DNA from: Acidobacteriota bacterium
Lineage (GTDB): Bacteria > Acidobacteriota > Vicinamibacteria > Vicinamibacterales > JAKQTR01
Assembly: GCA_026393755.1 (NCBI GenBank)
Contig: JAPKZO010000009.1
Location: 1-64,000 of the forward strand
Direction of reading: 5' to 3'
Length of the DNA: 64,000 nucleotides
This document shows, piece by piece, positions 21,025 to 29,061 of the stretch. The notes under the pieces were generated by a model. The model saw nothing but the letters and a program-made list of their open reading frames with translations, made no database searches and was not told the DNA's origin. Position 1 is the first letter of the stretch, and every line of letters starts with the position of its first letter. The position numbers and the translations under genes are program-made.

Positions 21025-21885
21025 CTATCTCTGTGCCGCATTGGACACGTAGCTCAGAATGAAGCTCGAGATGCCGTCGTTCTTCACCCGCGCGAAGTTG
21101 CTCGTGCCATTCACGCAGTAGTCCGTCGCCGACGAGGTGATCCCCGCCACCGCCCATACGCCTCCGTCGGAGATCAGCAGTGGCCCGCCAGAATCGCCGG
21201 CACAGACAGAACTGGCTGTCGGCGTCGTGGCGGTCACAACGAGATAGGAGGACGTGACGTCCGACACCGTGACAAAGCCCGCGCGCAACGTGCCGATGCT
21301 CCCGGTCGCTGACTGGCCGTAGCCGGCGATCACGCCCTGCTCGCCTCGGCTCACGTCGCGGCTCAGCAGGAGCGGTGTCGGCGTCCGGCCCAACGACTGC
21401 GAGAACTTCACAACGCCGACATCGAGCGACGATGCACCGGTGCCTGAGTAGCCCGGGCTGGCATGGAACTCGGTCGAGAACACGAAAGGTCCGCTGCCCA
21501 GGTCGACCCTCACACCCGTGACGTCAGCCGCGTCTGCGTGCAGGCAGTGCGCCGCGGTCATCACCCACTGGCTGTCGATCACCGTGCCGGAACAGTAGTG
21601 GTCCAACTTCTCAGCGCCAACGAGCACCTGCAACCACAGCACACTCGAACTGGCGGCCTGAGGCACGCAGTCGGTCCCGTTGACGATCGTCTCTGGCGTG
21701 GTCAAGAACCCCGCCACCGCGCCGCAGGCGTTTCCTGTCACGGGGGGGATGGGGTTCGACGGTGAGGTGGGACTGGTGGGCGTCGTCGGCGTCGAATTGG
21801 AGCCGCCGCCGCAAGCGGGTGCCGTCATGGCCGCGACCGCGGCAATGCCAACAGCCATACGCGCCAGCGTCATCCTTGCCGACAT
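21025..21885 (-). CDS. trypsin-like serine protease (S1), probable lipoprotein
   Basis: A 286-residue exported protease. ATG 21885 was chosen because GGAGGG stands 11 bases upstream and a signal sequence follows, ending in APACGGG, a possible though imperfect lipobox, then a Ser/Thr/Pro linker. The catalytic triad is visible: His in VMTAAHCLH, Asp in SLDVGVVKF and Ser in CAGDSGGPL. A Cys pair near DHYCSGTVI and TAAHC fits the conserved chymotrypsin-fold disulfide. Expected action is on periplasmic or external proteins. It is monocistronic and convergent with the VPS10 gene. Confidence 0.87.
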   Translation of the reverse strand: MSARMTLARMAVGIAAVAAMTAPACGGGSNSTPTTPTSPTSPSNPIPPVTGNACGAVAGFLTTPETIVNGTDCVPQAASSSVLWLQVLVGAEKLDHYCSGTVIDSQWVMTAAHCLHADAADVTGVRVDLGSGPFVFSTEFHASPGYSGTGASSLDVGVVKFSQSLGRTPTPLLLSRDVSRGEQGVIAGYGQSATGSIGTLRAGFVTVSDVTSSYLVVTATTPTASSVCAGDSGGPLLISDGGVWAVAGITSSATDYCVNGTSNFARVKNDGISSFILSYVSNAAQR

Positions 21886-22029
21886 ACGCACGTGGGCCCT
21901 CCAGTCGGATCGCGAGGGCGGGGGGTCGTGCGACCGTGACCGGCGCCGACTGCCACGCTCTCCCATGAGTGTATGGCCCGCGGGGCGGCACTTCAAGCAC
22001 ACACGGGCACCGGCCTGACATAACCGGGC

Positions 22030-22059
22030 TTGACGCTCACCCTCAGACCGACGTAACGT
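22030..22059 (+). promoter_or_regulatory. candidate sigma-70 promoter of the spermidine-synthase-like gene
   Basis: TTGACG (22030-22035) and TAACGT (22054-22059) are separated by 18 bases, about 45 bases before the ATG at 22106. The same TAACGT-type -10 hexamer occurs in the promoter found at 38728-38756. Confidence 0.4.
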
Positions 22060-22105
22060 GACGCGCTTGCCCTGATCCGGATCGACGACAACGAACGGTT
22101 GCACT

Positions 22106-24349
22106 ATGGCCCTTTACGCGGGGATCTTCCTCATCACGCTCTCCGGTCTCATGTTCGAGATCGGGCTGACGCGCATCTTCTCGGCGACAATCTGGTATCA
22201 CTTCGCCTTTATCGCGATTTCGGTCGCGCTGCTCGGCTGGGGCGTGGGAGGCTTCGCGGTTCATCTGCTCCGCCGGCGCGTGGCGCTGACGATCGAGCGC
22301 GCGGCCGGCGTCACGTTCGCCTACGGGCTCTCGATTCCCCTGTGCCTCTGGCTGATGGTGCGGGCGCCCTTCGATCCGGGCCTGTTGCCGTTCTACTTCG
22401 CGGTGTCGCTCTTTCCGTTCCTGCTGGCCGGGATGGCGCTGTCGATGGTGTTCACGATCCGGCAGAGTGAAGCCGCGCGCCTCTACTTCGCCGATCTGCT
22501 CGGCGCATCCGGCGGCGCGCTGGCGGTCACCGCCATCCTCTCGTACCTGGGCGGCGAGAACGCGATACTGGCTGTCGGGGTCGCACCGCTGATCGCGTCG
22601 TTCTGCTTCTGGCGGCGCCTGCGCGTGCCGGCTGGCGTCGCGATTGTGCTGCTGCTGGTCGCCATCGGTCTCAACGAACAGACGGGCCTGTTCAAGATCC
22701 GCAGCGCGCCGACCAAGGGCATGTATCAGCACATGGCAGCCACGCCCGGGGCGAAGGTTGCGCTGACCGGGTGGAACGCGTACTCGCGCATCGACGCAGT
22801 AACGGGCTTCGCGTCGCCCTATCTCGCGAGACTCTACATTGATTCGGACGCGTGGACGAGCATCCTGGAATGGGACGGCCGGGCCGAGAGCATCGCCCCA
22901 TTGAAGGAGTGGTACCGCGCGCTGCCGTTCAAGGTCGCGCCGGACAAGCCGAAGACGCTCGTCATCGGGCCTGGAGGCGGTTCGGATGTGCTGGTTGCCA
23001 TCGCGGCGGGCGCCGAGCAGGTGACTGCGGTCGAGATGAACCCGCTCATGCTCCAGTTCGTGCGGCATTTCGGCGCGAAGGCCGGCAACCTCTACGATCA
23101 CCCGAAAGTCGAGACCATTCTCTCTGAAGGTCGCAATTTCATCATGCGGACCGATCGCCGGTTCGACGTGATTCTGCTCGGCTTCGTAGATTCGTGGGCG
23201 GCCGTGGCGTCGGGCGGGTTGTCACTCTCCGAAAACCACCTCTACACGGTGGAGGCGTTCAAGGCGTACTTCGATCACCTGACGCCGGAGGGCGAACTGG
23301 TGATTCTGCGCTGGGACGTTGACGTGGCGCGCCTGGTCTCGAACGCCGTCGCCTTGCTCGGGCCGACTGAGGCCGGCAAGCGCGTCGCCGTGTTCCTCGA
23401 GAAACGGGATGGCGGACCCGGCGATCCGCCGCAGATGATCTTCATCCTGAAGAAGCAGCCATTCACCGGCGCCGAGACGGCGCGGATGGATGGCTGGCAA
23501 TCGGCGCGGCCGATCATCATCCCGGGCCGCCACGTCGAGGAGCCATATGCGGCGCTGTTCGACGGCCGTACGACCCTGGCACAGTACGTCGACGCCGCCG
23601 ACACGCGCGTGGACCCGGTATTCGACGATCGCCCGTTCTTCTTCGCGCGACAGAAGCCGTGGGGCATCCCGGCGACGATGAGGCGTGCGTTCTTCCTGAT
23701 CCTCGCACCGGTCGCACTCCTGTGCGTGGCGTTTCTCGCTCTCGGCAAGCCGGAAGGCGAACCGGCCGGTCCTTACGCGCGGTCTCTGGTCTATTTCGCG
23801 TCGCTCGGCCTCGGGTTCATCGCGGTGGAACTGGCCCTGCTTCAGCACCTCACACTGCTGCTGGGTCATCCGATCTTCACGCTGTCGATCTTGCTGTTTA
23901 CGCTGCTGGCGGCCGGCGGGGTCGGCAGCATGTCGAGCGGCCGATTCTCGATTGGAAAGGTGTGCGCGGGAATTGCCCTGCTCGCCGCGGCCTACGCGTT
24001 CGCGCTGCCGCGCCTGGTGCCAACCTTGCTCTGGATGCCGCTTACTGCCCGCATCGCGATTGCCATCGTTGTGGCGGCGCCGCTTGGTTTCCTGATGGGC
24101 ATGCCGTTTCCCCGCGGCCTGCAGGCGAGCGGAGTCGGACCGTTCCCGCCGCCGCCATTCTACTGGGGCCTCAACGGCATCTTCTCGGTCGTCGGTTCGA
24201 TCGGCACGATGTCGGTCGCCGTCGTCTTCGGGTTCACCTGGGCGATGCTGGCGGGGGCCGCGTGCTACGCGGTGGCCGCATTCGCATCAGGCGTGTTTCG
24301 ACATCCGGCCGGCCGCCCCCCGGCCAAGGAAGCCGCCCTCGCGGCGTGA
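22106..24349 (+). CDS. membrane-embedded spermidine-synthase-like protein
   Basis: A 747-residue integral membrane protein. About six or seven hydrophobic helices (residues 1-190) are followed by a spermidine-synthase/methyltransferase-like Rossmann domain (about 265-460: LVIGPGGGSDVLVAIAAGA, then VTAVEMNPLML and LSEGRNFIM), and then six or seven more helices (about 530-740). The glycine-rich loop and acidic VEMN are those that bind decarboxylated or normal S-adenosylmethionine. The usual catalytic Asp of aminopropyl transfer is not obvious; the equivalent region reads LLGFVDSWAAV. Family knowledge: such fusions are widespread and functionally uncharacterised. No obvious ribosome site precedes the start. 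Confidence 0.75.
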   Translation: MALYAGIFLITLSGLMFEIGLTRIFSATIWYHFAFIAISVALLGWGVGGFAVHLLRRRVALTIERAAGVTFAYGLSIPLCLWLMVRAPFDPGLLPFYFAVSLFPFLLAGMALSMVFTIRQSEAARLYFADLLGASGGALAVTAILSYLGGENAILAVGVAPLIASFCFWRRLRVPAGVAIVLLLVAIGLNEQTGLFKIRSAPTKGMYQHMAATPGAKVALTGWNAYSRIDAVTGFASPYLARLYIDSDAWTSILEWDGRAESIAPLKEWYRALPFKVAPDKPKTLVIGPGGGSDVLVAIAAGAEQVTAVEMNPLMLQFVRHFGAKAGNLYDHPKVETILSEGRNFIMRTDRRFDVILLGFVDSWAAVASGGLSLSENHLYTVEAFKAYFDHLTPEGELVILRWDVDVARLVSNAVALLGPTEAGKRVAVFLEKRDGGPGDPPQMIFILKKQPFTGAETARMDGWQSARPIIIPGRHVEEPYAALFDGRTTLAQYVDAADTRVDPVFDDRPFFFARQKPWGIPATMRRAFFLILAPVALLCVAFLALGKPEGEPAGPYARSLVYFASLGLGFIAVELALLQHLTLLLGHPIFTLSILLFTLLAAGGVGSMSSGRFSIGKVCAGIALLAAAYAFALPRLVPTLLWMPLTARIAIAIVVAAPLGFLMGMPFPRGLQASGVGPFPPPPFYWGLNGIFSVVGSIGTMSVAVVFGFTWAMLAGAACYAVAAFASGVFRHPAGRPPAKEAALAA

Positions 24350-24407
24350 CGCGGGCGGATGGAGATCCCGCTTCCGCGTCGTGGCCGCGGCGCCTTCCCG
24401 CCTCCAG

Positions 24408-24569
24408 TTAGTCCGGAAGCGATTGCCCCCTGGTCTCTACGCCCAGCGGGAGCAGGAACAGCCCGATCAGGAACGCCACGGATGTGAGCGCCACGGGCGT
24501 CCCAATCGTGTGGAAGTAGGACACCCCCGAACCCAACAGGAACGTAATTCCTGCGCCGAACAGGAAATT
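24408..24569 (-). pseudogene. C-terminal remnant of an MFS transporter
   Basis: Read on the minus strand, 53 codons before the stop TAA (24408-24410) encode a typical last-two-helix end of a sugar/organic-acid MFS permease: FLFGAGITFLLGSGVSYFHT, then PVALTSVAFLIGLFLLPLGV and ETRGQSLPD. There is no start or ribosome site, and the coding pattern stops abruptly at the GGGGTCGGACCTAATT motif on its 5' side. Only the tail of the gene is left. It lies convergent to the spermidine-synthase-like gene. Confidence 0.7.
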
Positions 24570-24591
24570 AGGTCCGACCCCAATTTCTCTA
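24566..24591 (-). repeat. copy 1 of a short repeat: TAGAGAAATTGG followed by GGTCGGACCTAATT
   Basis: On the plus strand this reads AATTAGGTCCGACCCCAATT (24566-24585) followed by TCTCTA. It starts exactly where the MFS remnant loses its reading and includes the stop codon of the membrane-protein gene. Related sequence lies at 25319-25367 on the far side of that gene. Confidence 0.5.
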
Positions 24592-25278
24592 CAACGCGTT
24601 GATAGCGATCCAGGCGCCGAGACCGAACACGACCATCCAGCGGAGATGGCCCCGCAGGGTGAGCACCTTCATGCTGACGATGAGTTCTCGAACAAAGGCG
24701 AGCGGCGTGAGCACGGCGGCGCCCAGAAACGCTCCCTGGACCCAATAGGGCACGCGGTGCCACTCGCTGTGGCCGCGCAGCAGTTCCTGCAGCGGCGTGC
24801 CGTGCGCGAGGCCCAGGGCGAGTGCGGACGCGGCATATGCGCCGAGCGCCAGAATGATCAGCCTGAGCCATACGGCGAGGCCGCGTGGCGTGGCCATGCG
24901 CAGCGTGGCGAGCACGGTGATGACCAGCGCGGTCGATGTCAGGATGGCGGGCATTGACCGCTTGAACATGACGACGCCGACGGCGAGCCCCGCCGGTTCC
25001 TGGGTAAGCCACACGAGAATCCCCAGAAACAGGTAGAACGCCGCTGGCGTCTGAGTGACGATCCCAGGAGCCGCAAGCCGAGAGCCTTGTCGAAGGGCCC
25101 AGAGGCTCAGCACGACATAGAGCGCAATCGGCGCCGCCACCCATAGGCGAGCCGGCGACCCGCTCAGCCACGTTTCGATGCCGGCGTCGATCAGCGCGGC
25201 GTCCATCAGGAGCCTGACCAGCAGGAGTCCCCCCCATCGCCACGAGGAAGAGGGGCCGGGACGGATTACCGTCGGCAT
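24589..25278 (-). CDS. unknown integral membrane protein
   Basis: A protein of about 229 residues with six predicted hydrophobic helices and no recognised family. Visible features are an N-terminal helix after WRWGG, a Gly/Ala-rich middle (LIILALGAYAASALALGLAHG), and a last helix ending WMVVFGLGAWIAINAL. The start is ATG 25278 with a weak GAGAG upstream; a GTG at 25311 is possible. It lies 48 bases downstream of the ABC permease gene on the same strand, but a 16-bp palindrome separates them, and short direct repeats flank the gene. It may therefore be an independent insertion and not part of the metal uptake operon. Confidence 0.6.
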   Translation of the reverse strand: MPTVIRPGPSSSWRWGGLLLVRLLMDAALIDAGIETWLSGSPARLWVAAPIALYVVLSLWALRQGSRLAAPGIVTQTPAAFYLFLGILVWLTQEPAGLAVGVVMFKRSMPAILTSTALVITVLATLRMATPRGLAVWLRLIILALGAYAASALALGLAHGTPLQELLRGHSEWHRVPYWVQGAFLGAAVLTPLAFVRELIVSMKVLTLRGHLRWMVVFGLGAWIAINAL

Positions 25279-25287
25279 GCGTCTCTC

Positions 25288-25303
25288 ATTACAGAATTGT
25301 AAT
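25288..25303 (-). promoter_or_regulatory. palindromic operator candidate ATTACA-GAAT-TGTAAT
   Basis: Perfect 6-base arms around a 4-base spacer, 9 bases upstream of the membrane-protein ATG. On the minus strand the box contains TACAAT, a good -10 hexamer, so a protein bound here would block the promoter. Its AT-rich form resembles Fur/Zur-family boxes in a general way and the neighbouring genes are metal uptake genes, but the assignment is inference. Confidence 0.35.
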
Positions 25304-25318
25304 CCGGTCACGCAGGCG

Positions 25319-25367
25319 CCAATTCTCTAATCCACTCGAGACGTTGTCGACAATTGGTCCCGACCCC
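25319..25367 (-). repeat. copy 2 of the short repeat (TAGAGAATTGG, and GGGGTCGGGACCAATT)
   Basis: Minus-strand TAGAGAATTGG (25319-25329, containing the ABC permease stop) and GGGGTCGGGACCAATT (25352-25367, coding for the last residues RGRDQLS of the permease). Compared with copy 1, the TAGAGAA block is near-identical and the GGGGTCGG block matches at 13 of 16 positions. Together they bracket the membrane-protein gene. Confidence 0.4.
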
Positions 25368-26196
25368 TATAGAGGATCAGCGGCCGGACCGCGGCCATGA
25401 GGACCAGCGTCACGCCGAACGTGCACACGATGGTCGCTCCGGTCGGGAAGTCGAGAATGAGGGAGAGGTACACGCCCACCGCCGACACGACCGTCCCCAT
25501 CGTCCATCCGATCGCCAGGCGCGTCCCGATGCGCTCCGAATAGAGCATGGCGGCGACTGACGGCACGATCAGGTAACAGAACACCAGGACGACACCCGCG
25601 ATCGACACCGACGAGGTGACAACCAAGCCGAACGACACATAGAACAGGAAGTCCCAGAACCGGACGTTTAGCCCGGTCACTTCCGGGCGATCATGGTTCA
25701 CCGAAATGGCGAGGAACTTCTTGCGGAAGACGAAATGGAAGGCCCCGACCGCAGCGTAGAGCAGGGCGGTCTGGATGACCTTCTCCCAGGACACCGCCAG
25801 AATGTTGCCGACCAGCATGTCTTTGAGGTGTTCGCTCTCAGATGGTGCCTTGCTCATGGCGAGCATCGACGCCGCCGACGCGACGGCGTAGCAGATGCCT
25901 ATGACGGCCTCCTGCGGAATCCGCGACTTGTGGGTCCGGACAAGCGCGAACACCGCCGCGCCGATAAAGGTGAAGCCCAGGCTCATCCAGTAGACCAGGG
26001 ACGTGTGGGCCTGCCCCGCACCGGCCTGGATCACCAGCGCAAGCGTGGCGCCGAGCGCGGCGAACTGCGCGAGAGACAGGTCCACGAAGATCACTCCACG
26101 CTCGACCACGTGGACCCCGAGATACGCGTGAATCCCCGTAAGGATCAGGCTCGCGGCGAACGGCGCCGCGAGAAAGCTCACGATCGTCCAATCCAT
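25327..26196 (-). CDS. metal-ion ABC transporter permease (ABC-3 family)
   Basis: A 289-residue inner-membrane permease with seven or eight helices, of the ZnuB/MntB/TroC family (ITGIHAYLGVHVVERGVIFVD near the N-terminus; TSSVSIAGVVLVFCYLIVP late). It should move zinc or manganese handed over by the binding protein encoded directly upstream. ATG 26196 is preceded by AGGAGT. The gap to the binding-protein gene is 8 bases, so they form an operon. No ATPase gene lies in the cluster or the window. The C-terminal residues after ILYRG are encoded by a repeat-like sequence, so the natural end may have been altered. Confidence 0.87.
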   Translation of the reverse strand: MDWTIVSFLAAPFAASLILTGIHAYLGVHVVERGVIFVDLSLAQFAALGATLALVIQAGAGQAHTSLVYWMSLGFTFIGAAVFALVRTHKSRIPQEAVIGICYAVASAASMLAMSKAPSESEHLKDMLVGNILAVSWEKVIQTALLYAAVGAFHFVFRKKFLAISVNHDRPEVTGLNVRFWDFLFYVSFGLVVTSSVSIAGVVLVFCYLIVPSVAAMLYSERIGTRLAIGWTMGTVVSAVGVYLSLILDFPTGATIVCTFGVTLVLMAAVRPLILYRGRDQLSTTSRVD

Positions 26197-26204
26197 CGTG
26201 ACTC

Positions 26205-27134
26205 CTATTTCCCCCCAACCGCCTTGATTCCGCCCACCAGCAGCTTGATGTTGTACTCGAAGAGGCTGACGTAGTCGGTCGCCTCCTTCACTCCCCCTAC
26301 CGACGGGGGCATCACCAGCACCCGCGCTCCGGTCGCTCGGCCGATGGCCTCTGGCGTCTTGAGGTCGAAATACGGCTCGACCAGCACGATCTTGACGCTC
26401 AGACGTTTCATCTCGCCCACCAGCTCGAGGGTGTGACCGGGGCTTGGGGAAATGCCAGGCCGGGGTTCCACGTAACCGATCACGTCCAGGCCGAATCGAT
26501 CGGCAAAGTTCGAAAACGACCGATGGTACGTGACGATCTTGATGCCCTTGTAGGGCGCCATGTCGGCGTACCAGCGCTTCTCCCCCTCCGTCAGTCGAAC
26601 ATTGAAATCGGCGCGCCGCTGCTCGAAGTACGCGCTGTCGCCAGGCCGGAACTGTGAGAGCCTATCGGCGATTTCCTTCGCGATGATGCGCCCATTTTCT
26701 GGGTCCATCCAGTAGTGCGGATTGCCAAGCGGGTGCACGTCCCCCATCGCCCGCGTAATCTGACCGGTCGGGATGTCCAGGATCCTCACACGCTGCGAGG
26801 CATCCAGGTAGCCCGCAGCGCCCTCCTGCACCTTCGCGTTGCGGCTCTGTTGAATGAGGGGCGGCAACCAGCCAATCTCGAGGTCACGGCCGACCACGAT
26901 CAGCAGGTCGGCCTTTTGCAGCTTGAGGATAAAGCTCGGCTTGGCTTCAACGAAGTGTGGATCCTGGTAGCCCTTGGCGATCGCCTCGACGTTTGTGCGA
27001 TCACCGCCGACCTCGCGGGCCAGCGAAGCCAGATCCTCAGTGGCCGCAACGACGTTGAGCTTCGATTGCGCGATTGCCCCGGCCGGCATCATCAGCGCCG
27101 AGACAACGATGAGCGTGACAGCGTGTCTGGTCAT
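26205..27134 (-). CDS. metal-binding lipoprotein-like substrate-binding protein (TroA/ZnuA family)
   Basis: A 309-residue periplasmic binding protein with a signal peptide (TLIVVSALMMPAGAIAQ). Three His ligands of the cluster A-I fold are visible (YQDPHFVEAKPS, GNPHYWMDPEN, IVTYHRSFSNFADRFGL), and the fourth acidic ligand lies in VEPYFDLKTP. The His-rich loop common in zinc-specific ZnuA is absent, so zinc, manganese or iron are all possible. It is the middle gene of a porin - binding protein - permease operon. The gap to the porin gene is 12 bases. Confidence 0.87.
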   Translation of the reverse strand: MTRHAVTLIVVSALMMPAGAIAQSKLNVVAATEDLASLAREVGGDRTNVEAIAKGYQDPHFVEAKPSFILKLQKADLLIVVGRDLEIGWLPPLIQQSRNAKVQEGAAGYLDASQRVRILDIPTGQITRAMGDVHPLGNPHYWMDPENGRIIAKEIADRLSQFRPGDSAYFEQRRADFNVRLTEGEKRWYADMAPYKGIKIVTYHRSFSNFADRFGLDVIGYVEPRPGISPSPGHTLELVGEMKRLSVKIVLVEPYFDLKTPEAIGRATGARVLVMPPSVGGVKEATDYVSLFEYNIKLLVGGIKAVGGK

Positions 27135-27146
27135 ATGCGTGTGCCC

Positions 27147-28481
27147 TTAGAACGGATGGGCGCCGTGCGCGCCAATCGCGAACTGGAATTGCATCAGGAA
27201 TTCGTTGGCGGTCTGGGTCTGCTGCGCGTAGCGTGTCCGCCTGTACATCCCGCGAATGATGCTGAATTCGCTGGGCACGTACGTGAGCACGAGCGCCTGC
27301 CCGGTGTCGATGAGCACCGCATGGTCGGCGTGCGCCGAGCGGTCTACGCGCACGCCGGTGAACCACCGGCGGCCAAGCTGGTAGTCACCAGACACATAGT
27401 ACCCGAAGGCCGACTGAGGGCCGTCGTTCTGCTCGCGCCGGCTCCACACGAACTCGCTGCGGGCGATGAACGAGCGGTAGATCGAGCGCTGCAACGGCTT
27501 CCAGCGCAGCGTCGCGTCCAGGCCGAACAGCCGGGTCGTGAACCGGCCGAGGTCAATGCCGTTCGTCACTCCTGAGTTGTTGTGGCCCGTCGCGAACGAC
27601 GTTCCCAGATCGACATTGGTCGACTCGCTGAGGTCCTGGTACGCCCGCAGCCGCGCGAGGTACGCCAAGTCGCTTCGTTGGCTGGACCGGAAAACGTCGG
27701 CCGAATCGCCCCGGAACAGCTGTCCGGTTGCCTCGAGGAAGAACCAGGGGTTCGGAATGAGGCGGGCCGCCGAGATGCCAGCATCGTTGATCCCGTCTTC
27801 GCCGCCCACCAGGTTTCTCGTAACCAGAGGGCGGTCGGCCCACGGAAGCACGTGCGTATGCAGGCCGTTCACCTTGCCAAATGCCGCTCTCATCTTCCCC
27901 ACCTTGAGCAGCAGCCCGCCGGGGATCGTCGGAAACGTCACAAAGCCCTCTTCGACGCTCACGCCCTCCTCGCCGAAAGACAGAAAGAAATCGGCACGCG
28001 CGTACGGATCGACGATCGCCTGCAAGGCGATTTCAGATTCGTGCAGTTCCAGCGCCTTGCCGGGATCGGGATTGCCGGTGCTGTTGCCCCCCGTCCCGAG
28101 GAAGTTCCCTATCGCCGAAATGTCGGGGTTGAACACCTTCGACGCCCCCGCGCTGCTGGCGCCGCCGGGCGCGGGTGCAGGCTGAGTCTGAATGCCGGCC
28201 TCCGCCGGGGCTTGCGGGGCCGGCGCTGGCGGGGCCGGTGCTGGCGAGGTCGCCGCTACGGCGGGCTGATCCTGCGTCACCACGGCTGATGCCGCAACCT
28301 TCGCTTCCAGCGCGGCGAGGCGATCTCCATACTGCTTCCGGATCTGCTCAAATTCCCTGCGGAGTTGTTCGATCGCTTTTCGCATAGCCTCGGGATCTGT
28401 CGTCTGCGCTCGAGCCGGCGCGATCGCAAACACGAGGGCTATCGCTGCCACCAATGCCGAAATACGCAACCAGTGACGCAT
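27147..28481 (-). CDS. outer-membrane porin-like protein with N-terminal coiled coil
   Basis: A 444-residue outer-membrane protein. GGAGGT precedes ATG 28481, followed by a signal peptide (VAAIALVFAIAPARAQ). Residues about 30-70 form a short heptad coiled coil (QLRREFEQIRKQYGDRLAALEAKV), as in OprO/OprP-type porins that bind peptidoglycan or trimerise. A Pro/Ala-rich linker comes next (about 75-115), and then a barrel of about 320 residues ending in Phe. It is the first gene before the metal-binding protein and permease, so it probably lets metal ions or chelates cross the outer membrane. The substrate assignment is inference from context. Confidence 0.75.
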   Translation of the reverse strand: MRHWLRISALVAAIALVFAIAPARAQTTDPEAMRKAIEQLRREFEQIRKQYGDRLAALEAKVAASAVVTQDQPAVAATSPAPAPPAPAPQAPAEAGIQTQPAPAPGGASSAGASKVFNPDISAIGNFLGTGGNSTGNPDPGKALELHESEIALQAIVDPYARADFFLSFGEEGVSVEEGFVTFPTIPGGLLLKVGKMRAAFGKVNGLHTHVLPWADRPLVTRNLVGGEDGINDAGISAARLIPNPWFFLEATGQLFRGDSADVFRSSQRSDLAYLARLRAYQDLSESTNVDLGTSFATGHNNSGVTNGIDLGRFTTRLFGLDATLRWKPLQRSIYRSFIARSEFVWSRREQNDGPQSAFGYYVSGDYQLGRRWFTGVRVDRSAHADHAVLIDTGQALVLTYVPSEFSIIRGMYRRTRYAQQTQTANEFLMQFQFAIGAHGAHPF

Positions 28482-28595
28482 AGAGACCTCCAGATGCCGA
28501 GTCCGCTCACGTGCACCAGCCTGGGGGCCGGGCAGACACCGGTGCCTCCGCGTCTTCGCGGGAGCAACTCCGAGGAACTACAGGGGCAGTCGGGA

Positions 28596-28871
28596 TCAGG
28601 AAATAACGAGTGGAGGCGATCGGCCCGTCGTCGCGGAAGCGACGGGAGTCATCACAGCGAGCCGCGGGGTGGCTACGACCTCTCCGACGACACGGAACAC
28701 CCCCGTCGTGCGAACGGTCTGGTCGCCGGTGTGATCAGCGACCTGATTCGCCGCACAGGCGGCACAGTGTCGGGGAGAGTGTTGATGACACGCAAAGTCG
28801 TGGTGCAAGGCGGGGGTGGCCATGATAACCACGAGGTACAGCGCAATGCTCCACCCCGCACATGCTCGCAC
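28596..28871 (-). CDS. small His/Cys-rich exported protein at the head of the metal uptake cluster
   Basis: A probable 91-residue protein starting with GTG at 28871 (the frame is open further upstream but shows no protein pattern). The hydrophobic leader WSIALYLVVIMATPAL is followed at once by HHDFACHQHSPRHCAACAANQ, which packs five His and three Cys into about 20 residues, a plausible metal-binding site. The rest is unremarkable. The gene lies 114 bases upstream of the porin gene on the same strand. I recall similar small proteins beside ABC-3 metal transport genes, which supports the call. The start codon is uncertain. Confidence 0.5.
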   Translation of the reverse strand: MRACAGWSIALYLVVIMATPALHHDFACHQHSPRHCAACAANQVADHTGDQTVRTTGVFRVVGEVVATPRLAVMTPVASATTGRSPPLVIS

Positions 28872-29061
28872 GCGCCGGTCGACTTCGACTATGCCCACTG
28901 TTTCAATGATAGTAGCGGGCGCGACCAATTTCAATCCGGGGCCGCGACTCTTGTCGTTTTCCGGTCCTTCCAGCCAGAAGATTCTCCAACGCTTTCGGCT
29001 ATGATGGTGCTCAAATCGGCGTCGTCCAAGGCTCGGGCGGCGCGAAACCCTGGAGTGTCGC

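Noticed and set aside
24571-24579. GGTCCGACC as an eighth member of the uronate operator set
   Set aside because: It lies at a repeat/deletion junction at the 3' end of a gene and not before any uronate gene, so it is more likely part of the repeat.
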